Assembly (NCBI RefSeq): GCF_023502205.1
Contig: NZ_JAMFLG010000008.1
Location: 1-64,000, forward strand
From: Aquiflexum sp. TKW24L
GTDB lineage: Bacteria > Bacteroidota > Bacteroidia > Cytophagales > Cyclobacteriaceae
Direction: 5' to 3'
DNA: 64,000 nucleotides
Below are positions 26,140 through 34,662 of this stretch, piece after piece. The position numbers were made by a program, and so were the translations under genes. Each line of letters starts with the position of its first letter. The stretch's first letter is position 1. Under the pieces are notes generated by a model that did no database searches, was not told the origin of the DNA, and saw only the letters and a program-made list of their open reading frames with translations.

Positions 26140-27546
26140 CTAGTTGGTTTTTTTGAGAAAATAGCTGGTTCCCCGCTTTTCATACTCCTTAGCTAAAATC
26201 GGGATTCTTTCCAATAGCTTGGCAAAGACTCCTTCTTCATCAATGATAATTTCAGGTCTTTCTATCAAAAAATTATCATATAGCTTCACAGTATTGGCAA
26301 GGTCTCGCTGGTCTTCGATTACGTTTTTTGAAAGTCGGAAATGAAGATAGGGTGTAGCTAGGGTCGCACCTTGGTAATAACCCAAATCTTCACCGAGGAC
26401 TAGGATTTTATTACTTTTTGCGATGGTATGCTTTTCCTCAAAATTGATTGCATAAGAATTTATTATTCCTGAGTTGATCTGATATAAAGTCCAGACAATT
26501 CCTATAATCGGAATCCCAAAAACAAATGCTGCAGTAAGGACTTGAATGGTGATTCCTTTTTTATAAACTACCAAAAGTAAAGAAATAAAATAGGTCAATG
26601 CGGGCAACATGACGATAAATTGATAAGGAGTCCGCCTGTTGGTCAACAAAAGAGAGGATACCGCAAAAATCAAAAATATCAAGTTGAGTTGAAGTTGCTT
26701 CTGTTGATTGACGGTCTGGGATTTGACAATAAATCCGACAAAGAATCCCAAAACTGAAAAAAACATAGGCAATGCAAAAAGCAAAGCCAAATCTCTGTAA
26801 GAAACGTGCGCATAGCTTTCGATCAGCCTCGGAGCAATGATAAATTCATAAATGAAAGCCTCAAACCCATCAATCCAAAAAAAATATAAAGCGCAAAACA
26901 CCAGAGGCATAGCATACGCTATCAAAGAAACAATAATCTGCTGGAAAGAAAACCCGCTGACAATGATCCCCGAAACCAACAAAAACGGTAGAAAGGTCGC
27001 CAAGGGAAAATGAAAACAGGCTGCGATTCCTCCGAAAATGCCGACCAATAAGACGGCATCTGAACCCTCTTTTTGCAGGACAGTCTGTGAAAATAACTGT
27101 CCCAAGGCCAACACGATAAATGTGCTTCCCATCAAGGCTGGAGATAATGTCACCAAGTCAAAAGAAATATAGAATAACACCGTCATCACAAATGCCGGGA
27201 TATAGGTATTGTCTTCAAATGACTTATACCTTATAAAAAGGTAATTGACATATACCACCTGAAACAAAACAATGAAGGCTGCAATAAACTTATATGCGAG
27301 TGCTGACTTACCAAAAACCAAATGGACAACCCAAAACACACCTGCTGACAAAGGACCGGTATCATCAATGATGTCGATGTACATGTGCTTCCCATCCGCC
27401 ATCCTTTCACCCAATAGCATCCAGATCATTTCGGGTTGAAGGAGAGGGATATCCACTATCCAGATATAAATAGTACTCATCAACAGAACAATCCCCAAAA
27501 TGGCGACTAACCTGAACGGATCATTGATTCTAAAAAAACTTAACAA
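26140..27546 (-). CDS. Polytopic membrane protein, GT-C glycosyltransferase-like
   Basis: The 468-aa protein has about ten to twelve hydrophobic segments and a soluble C-terminal part of about 90 residues. Its first periplasmic loop reads GERMADGKHMYIDIIDDTGPLSAGVFW, resembling the loop of GT-C type glycosyltransferases (G-x-x-Y-x-D-x-x-D/N-K/T-x-P-L), which use polyprenyl-linked sugars. No exact family can be named. It is divergent from rbfA with a 92-base gap. The assignment to GT-C fold rests on the loop and the overall layout; a plain uncharacterised membrane protein is the alternative. Confidence 0.6.
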   Translation of the reverse strand: MLSFFRINDPFRLVAILGIVLLMSTIYIWIVDIPLLQPEMIWMLLGERMADGKHMYIDIIDDTGPLSAGVFWVVHLVFGKSALAYKFIAAFIVLFQVVYVNYLFIRYKSFEDNTYIPAFVMTVLFYISFDLVTLSPALMGSTFIVLALGQLFSQTVLQKEGSDAVLLVGIFGGIAACFHFPLATFLPFLLVSGIIVSGFSFQQIIVSLIAYAMPLVFCALYFFWIDGFEAFIYEFIIAPRLIESYAHVSYRDLALLFALPMFFSVLGFFVGFIVKSQTVNQQKQLQLNLIFLIFAVSSLLLTNRRTPYQFIVMLPALTYFISLLLVVYKKGITIQVLTAAFVFGIPIIGIVWTLYQINSGIINSYAINFEEKHTIAKSNKILVLGEDLGYYQGATLATPYLHFRLSKNVIEDQRDLANTVKLYDNFLIERPEIIIDEEGVFAKLLERIPILAKEYEKRGTSYFLKKTN

Positions 27547-27613
27547 ATGGAGCCTATTTCTAAGGATTGGACAAACTGCAAGCCCGAAATTAAGTGTTCC
27601 GCAATTAATTCAC

Positions 27614-27621
27614 TAAATTTG
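27614..27621 (+). promoter_or_regulatory. Candidate -7 promoter box of rbfA
   Basis: TAAATTTG matches the Bacteroidota housekeeping -7 consensus TAnnTTTG at all fixed positions and lies 17 bases before the rbfA ATG. I see no good TTTG box at the expected upstream distance, so the call is weak. Confidence 0.3.
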
Positions 27622-27638
27622 ACACAATATTTAGAGAC

Positions 27639-28013
27639 ATGGAAAGTAAAAGACAGCAGAAATTCAACAAACTTATCCAAAAGGAATTGGGTGAAATTTT
27701 TCAGCGTGAAGGAAAACACATCATCGGAAGTGCCTTTATCACGGTTTCAAGGGTAATTATCAGTCCTGATCTGAGTGTGGCAAGAATTTATTTGAGTTTT
27801 TTGGTGGATAAAGACCGTGCTGTTTTTGAAGTTTTGAATGATAAAAAAAGTGAGATCAGAAAGCATTTGGGAAATAGAATCGGCAAATCAGTAAGGATTG
27901 TCCCTGAACTTGCCTTCTTTATCGATGATTCGGCGACCTATGCCCAGCACATGGACAAGGTAATCGGAGCTTTGGACATCCCTGAGGCCTCGGATGAGGA
28001 TGAAGAAGAATAA
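27639..28013 (+). CDS. rbfA: Ribosome-binding factor A
   Basis: The 124-aa protein is a complete RbfA: N-terminal KRQQKFNKLIQKELGEIFQ helix, VSRVIISPDLSVARIYLSF strand-helix, and the C-terminal KSVRIVPELAFFIDDSATYAQHMDKV. RbfA is a KH-type RNA-binding protein that helps 30S subunit maturation at 16S rRNA helix 1. The C-terminus is acidic (EASDEDEEE). It is followed after 19 bases by an ABC-type permease gene, a common pair in Bacteroidota. Confidence 0.97.
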   Translation: MESKRQQKFNKLIQKELGEIFQREGKHIIGSAFITVSRVIISPDLSVARIYLSFLVDKDRAVFEVLNDKKSEIRKHLGNRIGKSVRIVPELAFFIDDSATYAQHMDKVIGALDIPEASDEDEEE

Positions 28014-28032
28014 TTAAACTTTTGAAAAATCC

Positions 28033-29256
28033 TTGAACCTCTCCTTTTTCATAGCCTATCGTTATTTCCGTAGCAAAAAGAAGCGGAACTTTATCACAGT
28101 TCTTTCCAGGATTTCAATGATTGGAGTTGCTGTGGGGACCATGGCTTTGGTAATTGTATTGTCTGTGTTCAACGGCCTAGAAGACCTCGTCCGAGGTTTG
28201 TATGCTTCATTTGATGCGGAACTGAAAATTGAGTCTACTTTAGGAAAATCATTTGTAGCTGAACGTGAATGGATCGACCTCATTTCCAAAATGGAAGATG
28301 TCGATGTAGTGACTGAAGTGATAGAAGACAATGCTTTGTTCAAATATAGAGATTACCAACACCTAGCGCGAATCAAAGGAGTCTCTGACAATTACATGGA
28401 GCAGGGAAGGTTTGAAAAAGGATTTACTTGGGGGAATTTGAGTTTGGGAACCGAAAACCAACCCAAAGCCATCATGGGAAGGGGTGTTGGGTTTTTTCTC
28501 TCTGTGGATTTAGACAATGATTTTGATCTGCTTCAGGTTTTTTATCCCAAAGCGCCAAGAAATGCAGGCACCATTGACCCTAGTCAGTTGTACAATCGGG
28601 GAATACTCAAACCCGGAGCTTTTTTCAGCATAGAAAAAGAATTTGACGACAACTACATCTTGGCTCCGATAGGATTCGTAAGTAACCTGCTCAATTATGG
28701 GCAAAAGCGAACTGCGCTAGAGATTAAGGTGAAGGATGGAGCAAACATCCAGAAAGTTAAAGGCAGGTTAGTAGCTCTGTTGGGTGATGGGTTTACAGTC
28801 AAAGATACCGATGAGCAACATTCGCAAATCCTCCGAACGATAAAGATTGAAAAGCTTTTTGTATTCCTGACGCTAAGTTTCATCTTGGCAGTGGCCTCCT
28901 TCAATATATTTTTCTCATTGTCTATGCTGGCTATTGAAAAGAAGAAAGACAATGCCATCTTATTTGCGATGGGTGCAAAAGAATCCCTTATCCGAAAAAT
29001 TTATCTGAAGCAAGGCGCCATCATTGGGTTGAGCGGGGCCATCATCGGATTGGTGCTTGGGTTTTTGATTTGTTGGGTTCAGGATAGTTTTGGTTTGGTC
29101 ACTTTAGGGATATCGTCCTCTATTGTGGATGCTTATCCTGTAAAGATGATTTGGTCGGATTTCTTTTGGACGAGTATCTCTGTTTTTATGATCACTTTTT
29201 TGGCTTCATTCCGTCCGGCATTTATCGCTTCGAAAGTAACCCCTACAGATCTTTGA
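28033..29256 (+). CDS. LolC/LolE-type ABC transporter permease
   Basis: The 407-aa protein has an N-terminal membrane segment, a long MacB-type periplasmic domain (about 50-270) and three C-terminal membrane segments of the FtsX/MacB permease fold. FIAYRYFRSKKKRNFITVLSRISMIGVAVGTMALVIVLSVFNGLE at the start is typical of LolC/LolE. It would release lipoproteins from the inner membrane together with a LolD-like ATPase, which is not encoded here. The frame has no ATG near the start: an in-frame TAA lies at 28015, and TTG at 28033 is the only start that keeps the conserved N-terminus. Confidence 0.9.
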   Translation: MNLSFFIAYRYFRSKKKRNFITVLSRISMIGVAVGTMALVIVLSVFNGLEDLVRGLYASFDAELKIESTLGKSFVAEREWIDLISKMEDVDVVTEVIEDNALFKYRDYQHLARIKGVSDNYMEQGRFEKGFTWGNLSLGTENQPKAIMGRGVGFFLSVDLDNDFDLLQVFYPKAPRNAGTIDPSQLYNRGILKPGAFFSIEKEFDDNYILAPIGFVSNLLNYGQKRTALEIKVKDGANIQKVKGRLVALLGDGFTVKDTDEQHSQILRTIKIEKLFVFLTLSFILAVASFNIFFSLSMLAIEKKKDNAILFAMGAKESLIRKIYLKQGAIIGLSGAIIGLVLGFLICWVQDSFGLVTLGISSSIVDAYPVKMIWSDFFWTSISVFMITFLASFRPAFIASKVTPTDL

Positions 29257-29280
29257 TTTTTCAATATTTGGAGTAAAATA

Positions 29281-29515
29281 AAATCACCACAGAACTCTCA
29301 GAGGGCCCAGAGGAAAAGGGAGAAATTAAGAATAGTGAATGAATTATAAGGAATGTTTGTGGAGACACAAACACCGGCGCATAAGGCATTAAAATGAATA
29401 ATGCTTTGGAAAAAGCAAACATATGTTGCGATTTTATCTGAGTTCTCTGTGGTGAATTTTCATTCTCTGTTTGCGACCTTTGCGAAACCCTTGCGCCCAT
29501 TGCGGTAAAAAAATA
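29281..29515. repeat. Interspersed Bacteroidota-type intergenic repeat with small hairpin
   Basis: The stretch begins with CACCACAGAACTCTCAGAG and near 29440-29457 has the near-inverse (T)CTGAGTTCTCTGTGGTG. It continues into a TTTGCGACCTTTGCG / CCCTTGCGCCCATTGCGG motif. Such CCACAGAG and TTGCG repeats recur between genes in Cytophagales genomes. A perfect hairpin, GTTTGTG-GAGA-CACAAAC, lies at about 29354-29371. No open frame or transposase is visible; it could be a degenerate non-autonomous element. Confidence 0.5.
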
Positions 29516-29529
29516 TTTATTCCATCGGC

Positions 29530-29570
29530 TATAAAAATAAAAAAGCTGTGAAAACGTGCTCACAGCTTTA
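29530..29570 (-). terminator. Intrinsic terminator of the tRNA-like RNA unit
   Basis: On the minus strand AAGCTGTGA pairs with TCACAGCTT (29543-29551 with 29560-29568, 8-base loop) and is followed by a T-rich run (the A-rich plus strand 29531-29544). It lies about 30 bases after the 3' end of tRNA-like copy A. Confidence 0.75.
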
Positions 29571-29601
29571 GTCAATTAACAATAAACCCAAAATAACCAG
29601 C

Positions 29602-29739
29602 TGTAGGGGAAGGATTCGAACCTCCACAGGGCAGTTAGGCAAAACACGAGCTCCATGTTTGCTTTATGCTGTCCCGATAGCTATCGGGATCCCTACCCCC
29701 GAGACCGGAGGGCATGTCTGCCAGTTTCAACACCCTACA
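29602..29739 (-). ncRNA. tRNA-Leu-like RNA, copy A (with palindrome insertion)
   Basis: Read on the minus strand this 138-base element has a 7-bp acceptor stem (TGTAGGG with CCCTACA), a Leu-type D arm (TTGAAACTGGCAGACAT) and an intact T arm (GGAGG-TTCGAAT-CCTTC). The anticodon-arm position forms a 5-bp stem (CCCTC with GGGGG), but the 7-base loop CGGTCTC has no U33 and no purine at 37, so decoding is unlikely. The variable region is over 60 bases and holds its own helices. Compared with copy B it contains an 18-bp palindrome at 29672-29689. No encoded CCA is visible. I infer a tRNA-derived non-decoding RNA; a plain decoding tRNA is excluded by the loop. Confidence 0.6.
29672..29689. repeat. 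Perfect 18-bp palindrome inserted in tRNA-like copy A
   Basis: TCCCGATAGCTATCGGGA is its own reverse complement. Copy B has only 3 bases (GAC) at this place, so the palindrome marks an insertion or expansion. Short palindromes of this kind (CGATAGCTATCG core) are, from memory, frequent between genes in Cytophagales and Flavobacteriia. Confidence 0.7.
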
Positions 29740-29800
29740 ATATAAATTTTTTCAATTTTTGAAGTGCCTTTTGCACTCCTTTTGATTCTGTTAATCTTGC

Positions 29801-29923
29801 TGTAGGAGAAGGATTCGAACCTCCACAGGGCTGTTAGGCAAAACACGAGCTCCATGTTTGCTTTATGCTGTGACCCCTACCCCCGAGACCGGAGGGCTTG
29901 TCTGCCAATTTCAACACCCTACA
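29801..29923 (-). ncRNA. tRNA-Leu-like RNA, copy B
   Basis: The 123-base minus-strand element has acceptor stem TGTAGGG/TCCTACA (one G-T pair), a D arm with perfect TTG/CAA stem around AAATTGGCAGA, the anticodon-position stem CCCTC/GGGGG with loop CGGTCTC, and T arm GGAGG-TTCGAAT-CCTTC. The long variable region folds as CACAG/CTGTG enclosing a GCAAA/TTTGC hairpin capped by a GAGCTC-containing loop. It is about 90% identical to copy A outside the palindrome. A D arm of this type is closest to tRNA-Leu. It is the first of the two copies after a predicted promoter. Function unknown. Confidence 0.6.
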
Positions 29924-29957
29924 ATGTGAAGAAGACCATTTGTCTTTCTTGATGATT

Positions 29958-29988
29958 CAAAGTTAGCAAAACATCCATTACATTAAAA
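29958..29988 (-). promoter_or_regulatory. Predicted Bacteroidota promoter of the tRNA-like unit
   Basis: On the minus strand TAACTTTG (29958-29965) is a perfect TAnnTTTG -7 box. A TTTT element (29985-29988) lies 19 bases upstream, one base off the -33 TTTG consensus. Transcription would start about 30 bases before tRNA-like copy B, giving a unit of promoter, copy B, copy A and terminator. Confidence 0.55.
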
Positions 29989-30184
29989 TTAATTCAATAA
30001 TATACCATAAAAAATACATTATTTTTATTTTTATATAATATTTGTTAATGATTAGGAAATTTTAGGTTCTTGAATTATTGAGATGTTAGAAAATTGGTAA
30101 TCAAAATTCGGTATGAAATTCTGGATCCAAATGTTAAATTGAAATTCTTTCACGCTCTTTGGGATCAATAGCCACAAGAATTAT

Positions 30185-32251
30185 ATGAAATCTACCCTAT
30201 TTACCATTTTCAGTATCTTCTTTACTTGCCAAATCCTGGCTCAAACGGAAAAAAAGAATCCCTCATTTGAAGAAGTGATATCACTAAGAAGCGTAGGTAA
30301 CGTTGTAATATCCTCAGGTGGAGACATGGTGGCATTTACCAAACAGACCACCGATTGGAATGAAAACAAGTTTGATACCGAGATTTGGTTGGTGAAAAAT
30401 GGAATTGAACCCTTTCAGGTCACCAATAATCCTAAGAATAGCAGTTTTGCGCCTGAATTTTCACCTGATGGAAAGTGGCTTGCTTTTTTGGCTGATAAGG
30501 GAAGTAAGACTCAGGTTCATGCCATCCGCCTAATTGGCGGTGAGTCAATTGCAATTACCGAGGAGGAAGATGGTGTGAGTGCTTTTCATTGGCATCCTGA
30601 TGGAAAGAGGATGATTTTTGCCAAAAGAGAAAAGGAAGATCCTGCCAAAAAGAAGATGCTAGACCGATATGGGGCATTTTCCATTGATGACAAGGATTAT
30701 AATTTAACACATATTTGGGAAATCAAATTTGACCCGAATAAGCTGAATCCATCAGAATTGCCTTGCTATGAAACGGCAGATTCCCTCAAAACCGCAAGCG
30801 GTTGCATCACACGACCAAAACCGAAAAGACTCACCCAGGGGGATTTCAATGTCAATGCCTTCAAAATTTCTCCTGATGGGAAAAAAATAGCATTTACCCA
30901 TCAGCCTAATCCCCTGATCAATTCAAGTTCCAAATCCAACATATCCGTATTGGATCTAGAAAAATTGGAAACCCGGCTTTTGGTCAATAACCCAAGTTCG
31001 GACAGGTTGGAAGATTGGTCTCCCGATTCCAAGCAATTGCTGTACACAAGCCATGTGGCTGATACTGTTTCTAATTTTTATTCCAATTCGAAAATTTTTG
31101 TCATTGATGTAGGATCCAAAAGCAGTAAGCAAATTGCAGCCAAACTTGATGAAAATCCTTCTGGATTGACCTGGACTCCCAAGGGAATTTATGGCCTATT
31201 TTGGCAAAAAACCCAAAGACATCTCTATAGGATTGAACCCAAAGACGGTTCCTTCACGATCTTGAAAGGATTTCCGGAAATGGTGACGGGGGTTTCATTT
31301 TCCCAAACAGGAGAAAAACTGGCTGTCAATGCCCGCAACGGCAATCAGCTCAATGAAATCTGGGTAAGCAATGTCCAAAAACCCGCCGCAAAAAAAGTCA
31401 CCAACCTGACAAAGCAGATTGAAGATTGGAAAGTGTCACAAAATGAGGTGGTAGTCTGGAGGAGCAAGGACGGAGCTCTGATAGAAGGGGTGCTGCACAA
31501 ACCATTGGACTACGATCCCACCAAAAAATATCCTTTGATGGTTGTGATTCATGGTGGTCCTACTGGAATTGATACGCCATCACCTGTTCCCGGTTATGTC
31601 TATCCCATCGTGCAATGGCTTAACAAAGGTAGTTTGGTCTTGCAACCCAACTACCGTGGATCAGCTGGATATGGAGAGGCTTTCCGATCTCTCAATGTTG
31701 AAAACCTTGGAGTGGGAGATGCTTGGGATGTCTTGAGCGGGGTGGATTTCCTGAGTGCAAGCAATCTGATCGATACTACAAGAATGGGCGTCATGGGATG
31801 GAGTCAGGGAGGATACATTTCTGCATTTCTCACCACAAATACAGACAGATTTAAAGCAGTGAGTGTTGGTGCTGGGATTTCCAATTGGATGACTTACTAC
31901 GTCAACACGGATATCCATCCATTTACCATTCAATATCTCAAAGCCAACCCTTGGGACAACGAGGAAATTTACCGCAAAACTTCCCCCATGACCAACATCA
32001 AAAATGCAAAAACCCCGACATTGATCCAACATGGAGAGTTTGACCAAAGGGTTCCGATTCCAAATGCCTATGAATTACTGCAGGGATTACGAGATCAAAA
32101 TGTTCCGGCCGAATTGGTGGTGTACAAAGGTTTTGGACACGGCATCACCAAACCCAAGGAAAGACTTGCCGCCACTTGGCACAACTGGCAATGGTTTGCA
32201 AAATATGTATGGGGAGAAGAAGTGAAGTTACCGACAGTAGAAAGCAAATGA
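30185..32251 (+). CDS. S9 family prolyl oligopeptidase, exported
   Basis: The 688-aa protein has a signal peptide (first 19 residues, ending ILAQ), a beta-propeller region made of WD40/PD40-like repeats (about 30-410) and a C-terminal alpha/beta hydrolase domain. The catalytic triad is readable: Ser540 in GWSQGG, Asp620 in GEFDQRVP and His652 in FGHGI. It belongs to the S9 dipeptidyl-peptidase/acylaminoacyl-peptidase group and would cleave small peptides in the periplasm or at the cell surface. A single gene, followed after 76 bases by the SUMF1-like gene. Confidence 0.93.
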   Translation: MKSTLFTIFSIFFTCQILAQTEKKNPSFEEVISLRSVGNVVISSGGDMVAFTKQTTDWNENKFDTEIWLVKNGIEPFQVTNNPKNSSFAPEFSPDGKWLAFLADKGSKTQVHAIRLIGGESIAITEEEDGVSAFHWHPDGKRMIFAKREKEDPAKKKMLDRYGAFSIDDKDYNLTHIWEIKFDPNKLNPSELPCYETADSLKTASGCITRPKPKRLTQGDFNVNAFKISPDGKKIAFTHQPNPLINSSSKSNISVLDLEKLETRLLVNNPSSDRLEDWSPDSKQLLYTSHVADTVSNFYSNSKIFVIDVGSKSSKQIAAKLDENPSGLTWTPKGIYGLFWQKTQRHLYRIEPKDGSFTILKGFPEMVTGVSFSQTGEKLAVNARNGNQLNEIWVSNVQKPAAKKVTNLTKQIEDWKVSQNEVVVWRSKDGALIEGVLHKPLDYDPTKKYPLMVVIHGGPTGIDTPSPVPGYVYPIVQWLNKGSLVLQPNYRGSAGYGEAFRSLNVENLGVGDAWDVLSGVDFLSASNLIDTTRMGVMGWSQGGYISAFLTTNTDRFKAVSVGAGISNWMTYYVNTDIHPFTIQYLKANPWDNEEIYRKTSPMTNIKNAKTPTLIQHGEFDQRVPIPNAYELLQGLRDQNVPAELVVYKGFGHGITKPKERLAATWHNWQWFAKYVWGEEVKLPTVESK

Positions 32252-32327
32252 CCATAGACAAAAAACCAATCAATCAAAATCTTTTGAATCCCATAATTAG
32301 CTTAACAATCTCAAATTAACCGATGAT

Positions 32328-33320
32328 ATGAATCATATATTGAAAAGAAATGGCTTCCTGGTAATGTTGGTTTCCGCCGTATTGGTGACAATTGCTTCAT
32401 GGAAGTTTTATGATCAGAAAAATTTTGTTTCCTATTCACAAAAAATTCCTGACTCGGGTCAAAGTTTCGGAATGGTCCCGATCAAGGGAGGTAAATTCAT
32501 GATGGGAAGCGAGGGTACGTTGCCTGATGAAATTCCTGTTCATGAAGTAGATATTTCTCCTTTTTGGATGGGAACGCATGAGATTACCTGGGACATTTTT
32601 GAACTCTTTTTGGATAAAAATTATGAGATCGCCATTGCAGAAAAAGAACTTCCATCACAAGTAGATGGTCTCAGCCGACCAAGTATCCCCTACTTGGACA
32701 TGACGGCCGGCATGGGCAAAGAGGGCAAACCTGCCATCGGCATGACCAATTTCGGTGCGATTCAATTTTGTAAGTGGCTTTATCTCAAGACAGGGATTTT
32801 CTATAGATTGCCTACCGAGGCCGAATGGGAATATGCCGCAAAGGCCGGTTCAAAGGGCAAATATTTTTTTGGAGAGGATGAAAAACTCTTGGATCAATAC
32901 GCTTGGTTCGCTGCCAACAGCGGAAATGTTACCCACCAAATAGGCCAAAAAAAGCCAAATCCTTGGGGACTGTACGATATTCTCGGCAATGTAATGGAAT
33001 GGACATCAGACCAATATGCAGCAGATACCTACCAGAGCAGGAAGGATAAGCAAGTGAAAGATCCTACCATTGAAATCAAAAAACTATATCCGGGAGCCAT
33101 TCGGGGAGGTCATTATAACAGTCCTGCTGCAGACTTGCGCTCCGCCAAAAGAACGGCATCAAAGGCAGAATGGAAGAGGATAGATCCACAGATTCCCAAA
33201 AGCCAATGGTGGTTTCCTGAAGCTTCTTTTCTTGGCTTGAGGGTGGTTAGACCGCTCAACCCGCCAAGTCAGGCAGCCATAATGGCCTATTATGACAGGG
33301 CACCGATTACAGATTATTAA
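32328..33320 (+). CDS. SUMF1/formylglycine-generating-enzyme-like protein without the active cysteines
   Basis: The 330-aa protein has an N-terminal membrane anchor (about 10-27) and a single SUMF1/FGE-sulfatase domain: GMVPIKGGKFMMGSE, FWMGTHEITWDIFELFL, YRLPTEAEWEYAAKAGS, GNVMEWTSDQY and AIRGGHYNSPAADLRSAKR. True formylglycine-generating enzymes have two cysteines in the segment after the RGG motif; here they are absent, so sulfatase activation is unlikely. In Bacteroidota such domains occur in GldK/GldJ-type surface proteins and other carbohydrate-binding roles. It stands 27 bases before the oxidoreductase gene, so one transcript is likely. Confidence 0.85.
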   Translation: MNHILKRNGFLVMLVSAVLVTIASWKFYDQKNFVSYSQKIPDSGQSFGMVPIKGGKFMMGSEGTLPDEIPVHEVDISPFWMGTHEITWDIFELFLDKNYEIAIAEKELPSQVDGLSRPSIPYLDMTAGMGKEGKPAIGMTNFGAIQFCKWLYLKTGIFYRLPTEAEWEYAAKAGSKGKYFFGEDEKLLDQYAWFAANSGNVTHQIGQKKPNPWGLYDILGNVMEWTSDQYAADTYQSRKDKQVKDPTIEIKKLYPGAIRGGHYNSPAADLRSAKRTASKAEWKRIDPQIPKSQWWFPEASFLGLRVVRPLNPPSQAAIMAYYDRAPITDY

Positions 33321-33347
33321 AGAAAATAACCATAAAACAATACACTC

Positions 33348-34661
33348 ATGAATAACCAAAATCAACGCAGGGACTTTATCAAAACTTCCGCAATCCTTGC
33401 CGGAGGAATGATACTTCAGCCTTTTGGGATGCCGGGCGCTTATGCATCCGGTACAGACCAAATCAAAATTGCTGTCATCGGCTGTGGAGGCAGGGGTACA
33501 GGTGCCGTTTTCCAGGCCTTTGACACAGGACACAATATCAAACTTGTCGCCATGGCAGATGCTTTCAGGGACAGGATAGACAAAAGCTATACCCCCATTT
33601 TTGAGAAATATGGAAAAGACAAAGTCGATGTGCCGGAAGACAGGAAGTTTGTAGGCTTTGAAGGTTACAAAGAAGCCATCAAACTGGCGGATGTTGTGAT
33701 TTTGGCTTCACCTCCGGGATTTAGACCTGACCATTTTGAGGAAGCAGTAAAGCAAGGCAAGCAGGTTTTTATGGAAAAGCCCGTAGCCGTCGATGCAGTC
33801 GGTATCCGAAAAGTGTTGGCCGCAGCCGAAGGAGCCAAAAAGAAAAAACTCAATGTGGTGGTAGGTCTTCAAAGACATTATCAGGACAATTACAGAGAAA
33901 CCATCAAGCGTCTTCATGACGGCGCCATCGGCGACATAGTCGGTGGGCAGGTATATTGGAATGACGGTGGCGTTTGGGTCAATCCACGTCAAGCTAGTCA
34001 GACTGAGATGGAATATCAGATGAGAAATTGGTACTACTTCAATTGGCTTTGCGGTGACCATATCAACGAGCAGCACGTCCACAATATAGATGTGGCCAAT
34101 TGGGTAAAAAACAGCTATCCCGTACAGGCTTACGGTACCGGAGGCCGTCAGGTCCGGACCGGCAAAGAGCACGGAGAAATCTTTGACCACCACAGCATCA
34201 CCTTCACTTATGCTGACGGCACGGTAATCTTCAGCGAATGCCGCCACTTCCCGGGAGCAGCCAATAGAGTAGATGAATCTTTCCAAGGCACTAAAGGCAA
34301 AGTCTTTTTAAGTGCAGGAAATCACGGGAACATTTCAGATTACAAAGGAAACGCCATTTATTCCCACAATAGGGACAATAATCCAAATCCATATCAGGTG
34401 GAGCATGATGAACTTTTCGCTGCCATAGTGAAGGGAGAATACAAATATGCCGATGCAGAAAATGCGGCAAAAAGTACTATGACAGCTATTCTTGGCCGAA
34501 ATGCAACCTATTCTGGCAAGGTAGTCACTTGGGATGAGGCCCTCAATTCTGAGATCAATTTGATGCCAAATACCTTGTCTTGGGATGCGATGCCGAAAGT
34601 CCTGCCAAATGCAGACGGCTATTACCCTTTTGCGATTCCGGGCAAAACAAAAGTAATCTGA
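33348..34661 (+). CDS. Gfo/Idh/MocA family oxidoreductase, Tat-exported
   Basis: The 437-aa protein begins with a twin-arginine signal (RRDFIK followed by a hydrophobic stretch to about residue 33). A Rossmann domain follows (IAVIGCGGRGTGA) with the EKPVAVD motif, which carries the catalytic-type Lys, near residue 143, and the C-terminal substrate domain includes WNDGGVWVNPR and GDHINEQHVHNIDVANW. The family uses NAD(P) on sugars or cyclitols. Together with the next Tat-type protein it suggests periplasmic sugar conversion. One base separates it from the next gene. Confidence 0.93.
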   Translation: MNNQNQRRDFIKTSAILAGGMILQPFGMPGAYASGTDQIKIAVIGCGGRGTGAVFQAFDTGHNIKLVAMADAFRDRIDKSYTPIFEKYGKDKVDVPEDRKFVGFEGYKEAIKLADVVILASPPGFRPDHFEEAVKQGKQVFMEKPVAVDAVGIRKVLAAAEGAKKKKLNVVVGLQRHYQDNYRETIKRLHDGAIGDIVGGQVYWNDGGVWVNPRQASQTEMEYQMRNWYYFNWLCGDHINEQHVHNIDVANWVKNSYPVQAYGTGGRQVRTGKEHGEIFDHHSITFTYADGTVIFSECRHFPGAANRVDESFQGTKGKVFLSAGNHGNISDYKGNAIYSHNRDNNPNPYQVEHDELFAAIVKGEYKYADAENAAKSTMTAILGRNATYSGKVVTWDEALNSEINLMPNTLSWDAMPKVLPNADGYYPFAIPGKTKVI

Positions 34662-34662
34662 T

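Noticed and set aside
29602-29923. Calling the two tRNA-like elements normal tRNA genes.
   Set aside because: The loop at the anticodon position lacks U33 and a purine at 37, and the length (123-138 bases) is far above any standard tRNA, so a decoding role is not supported.
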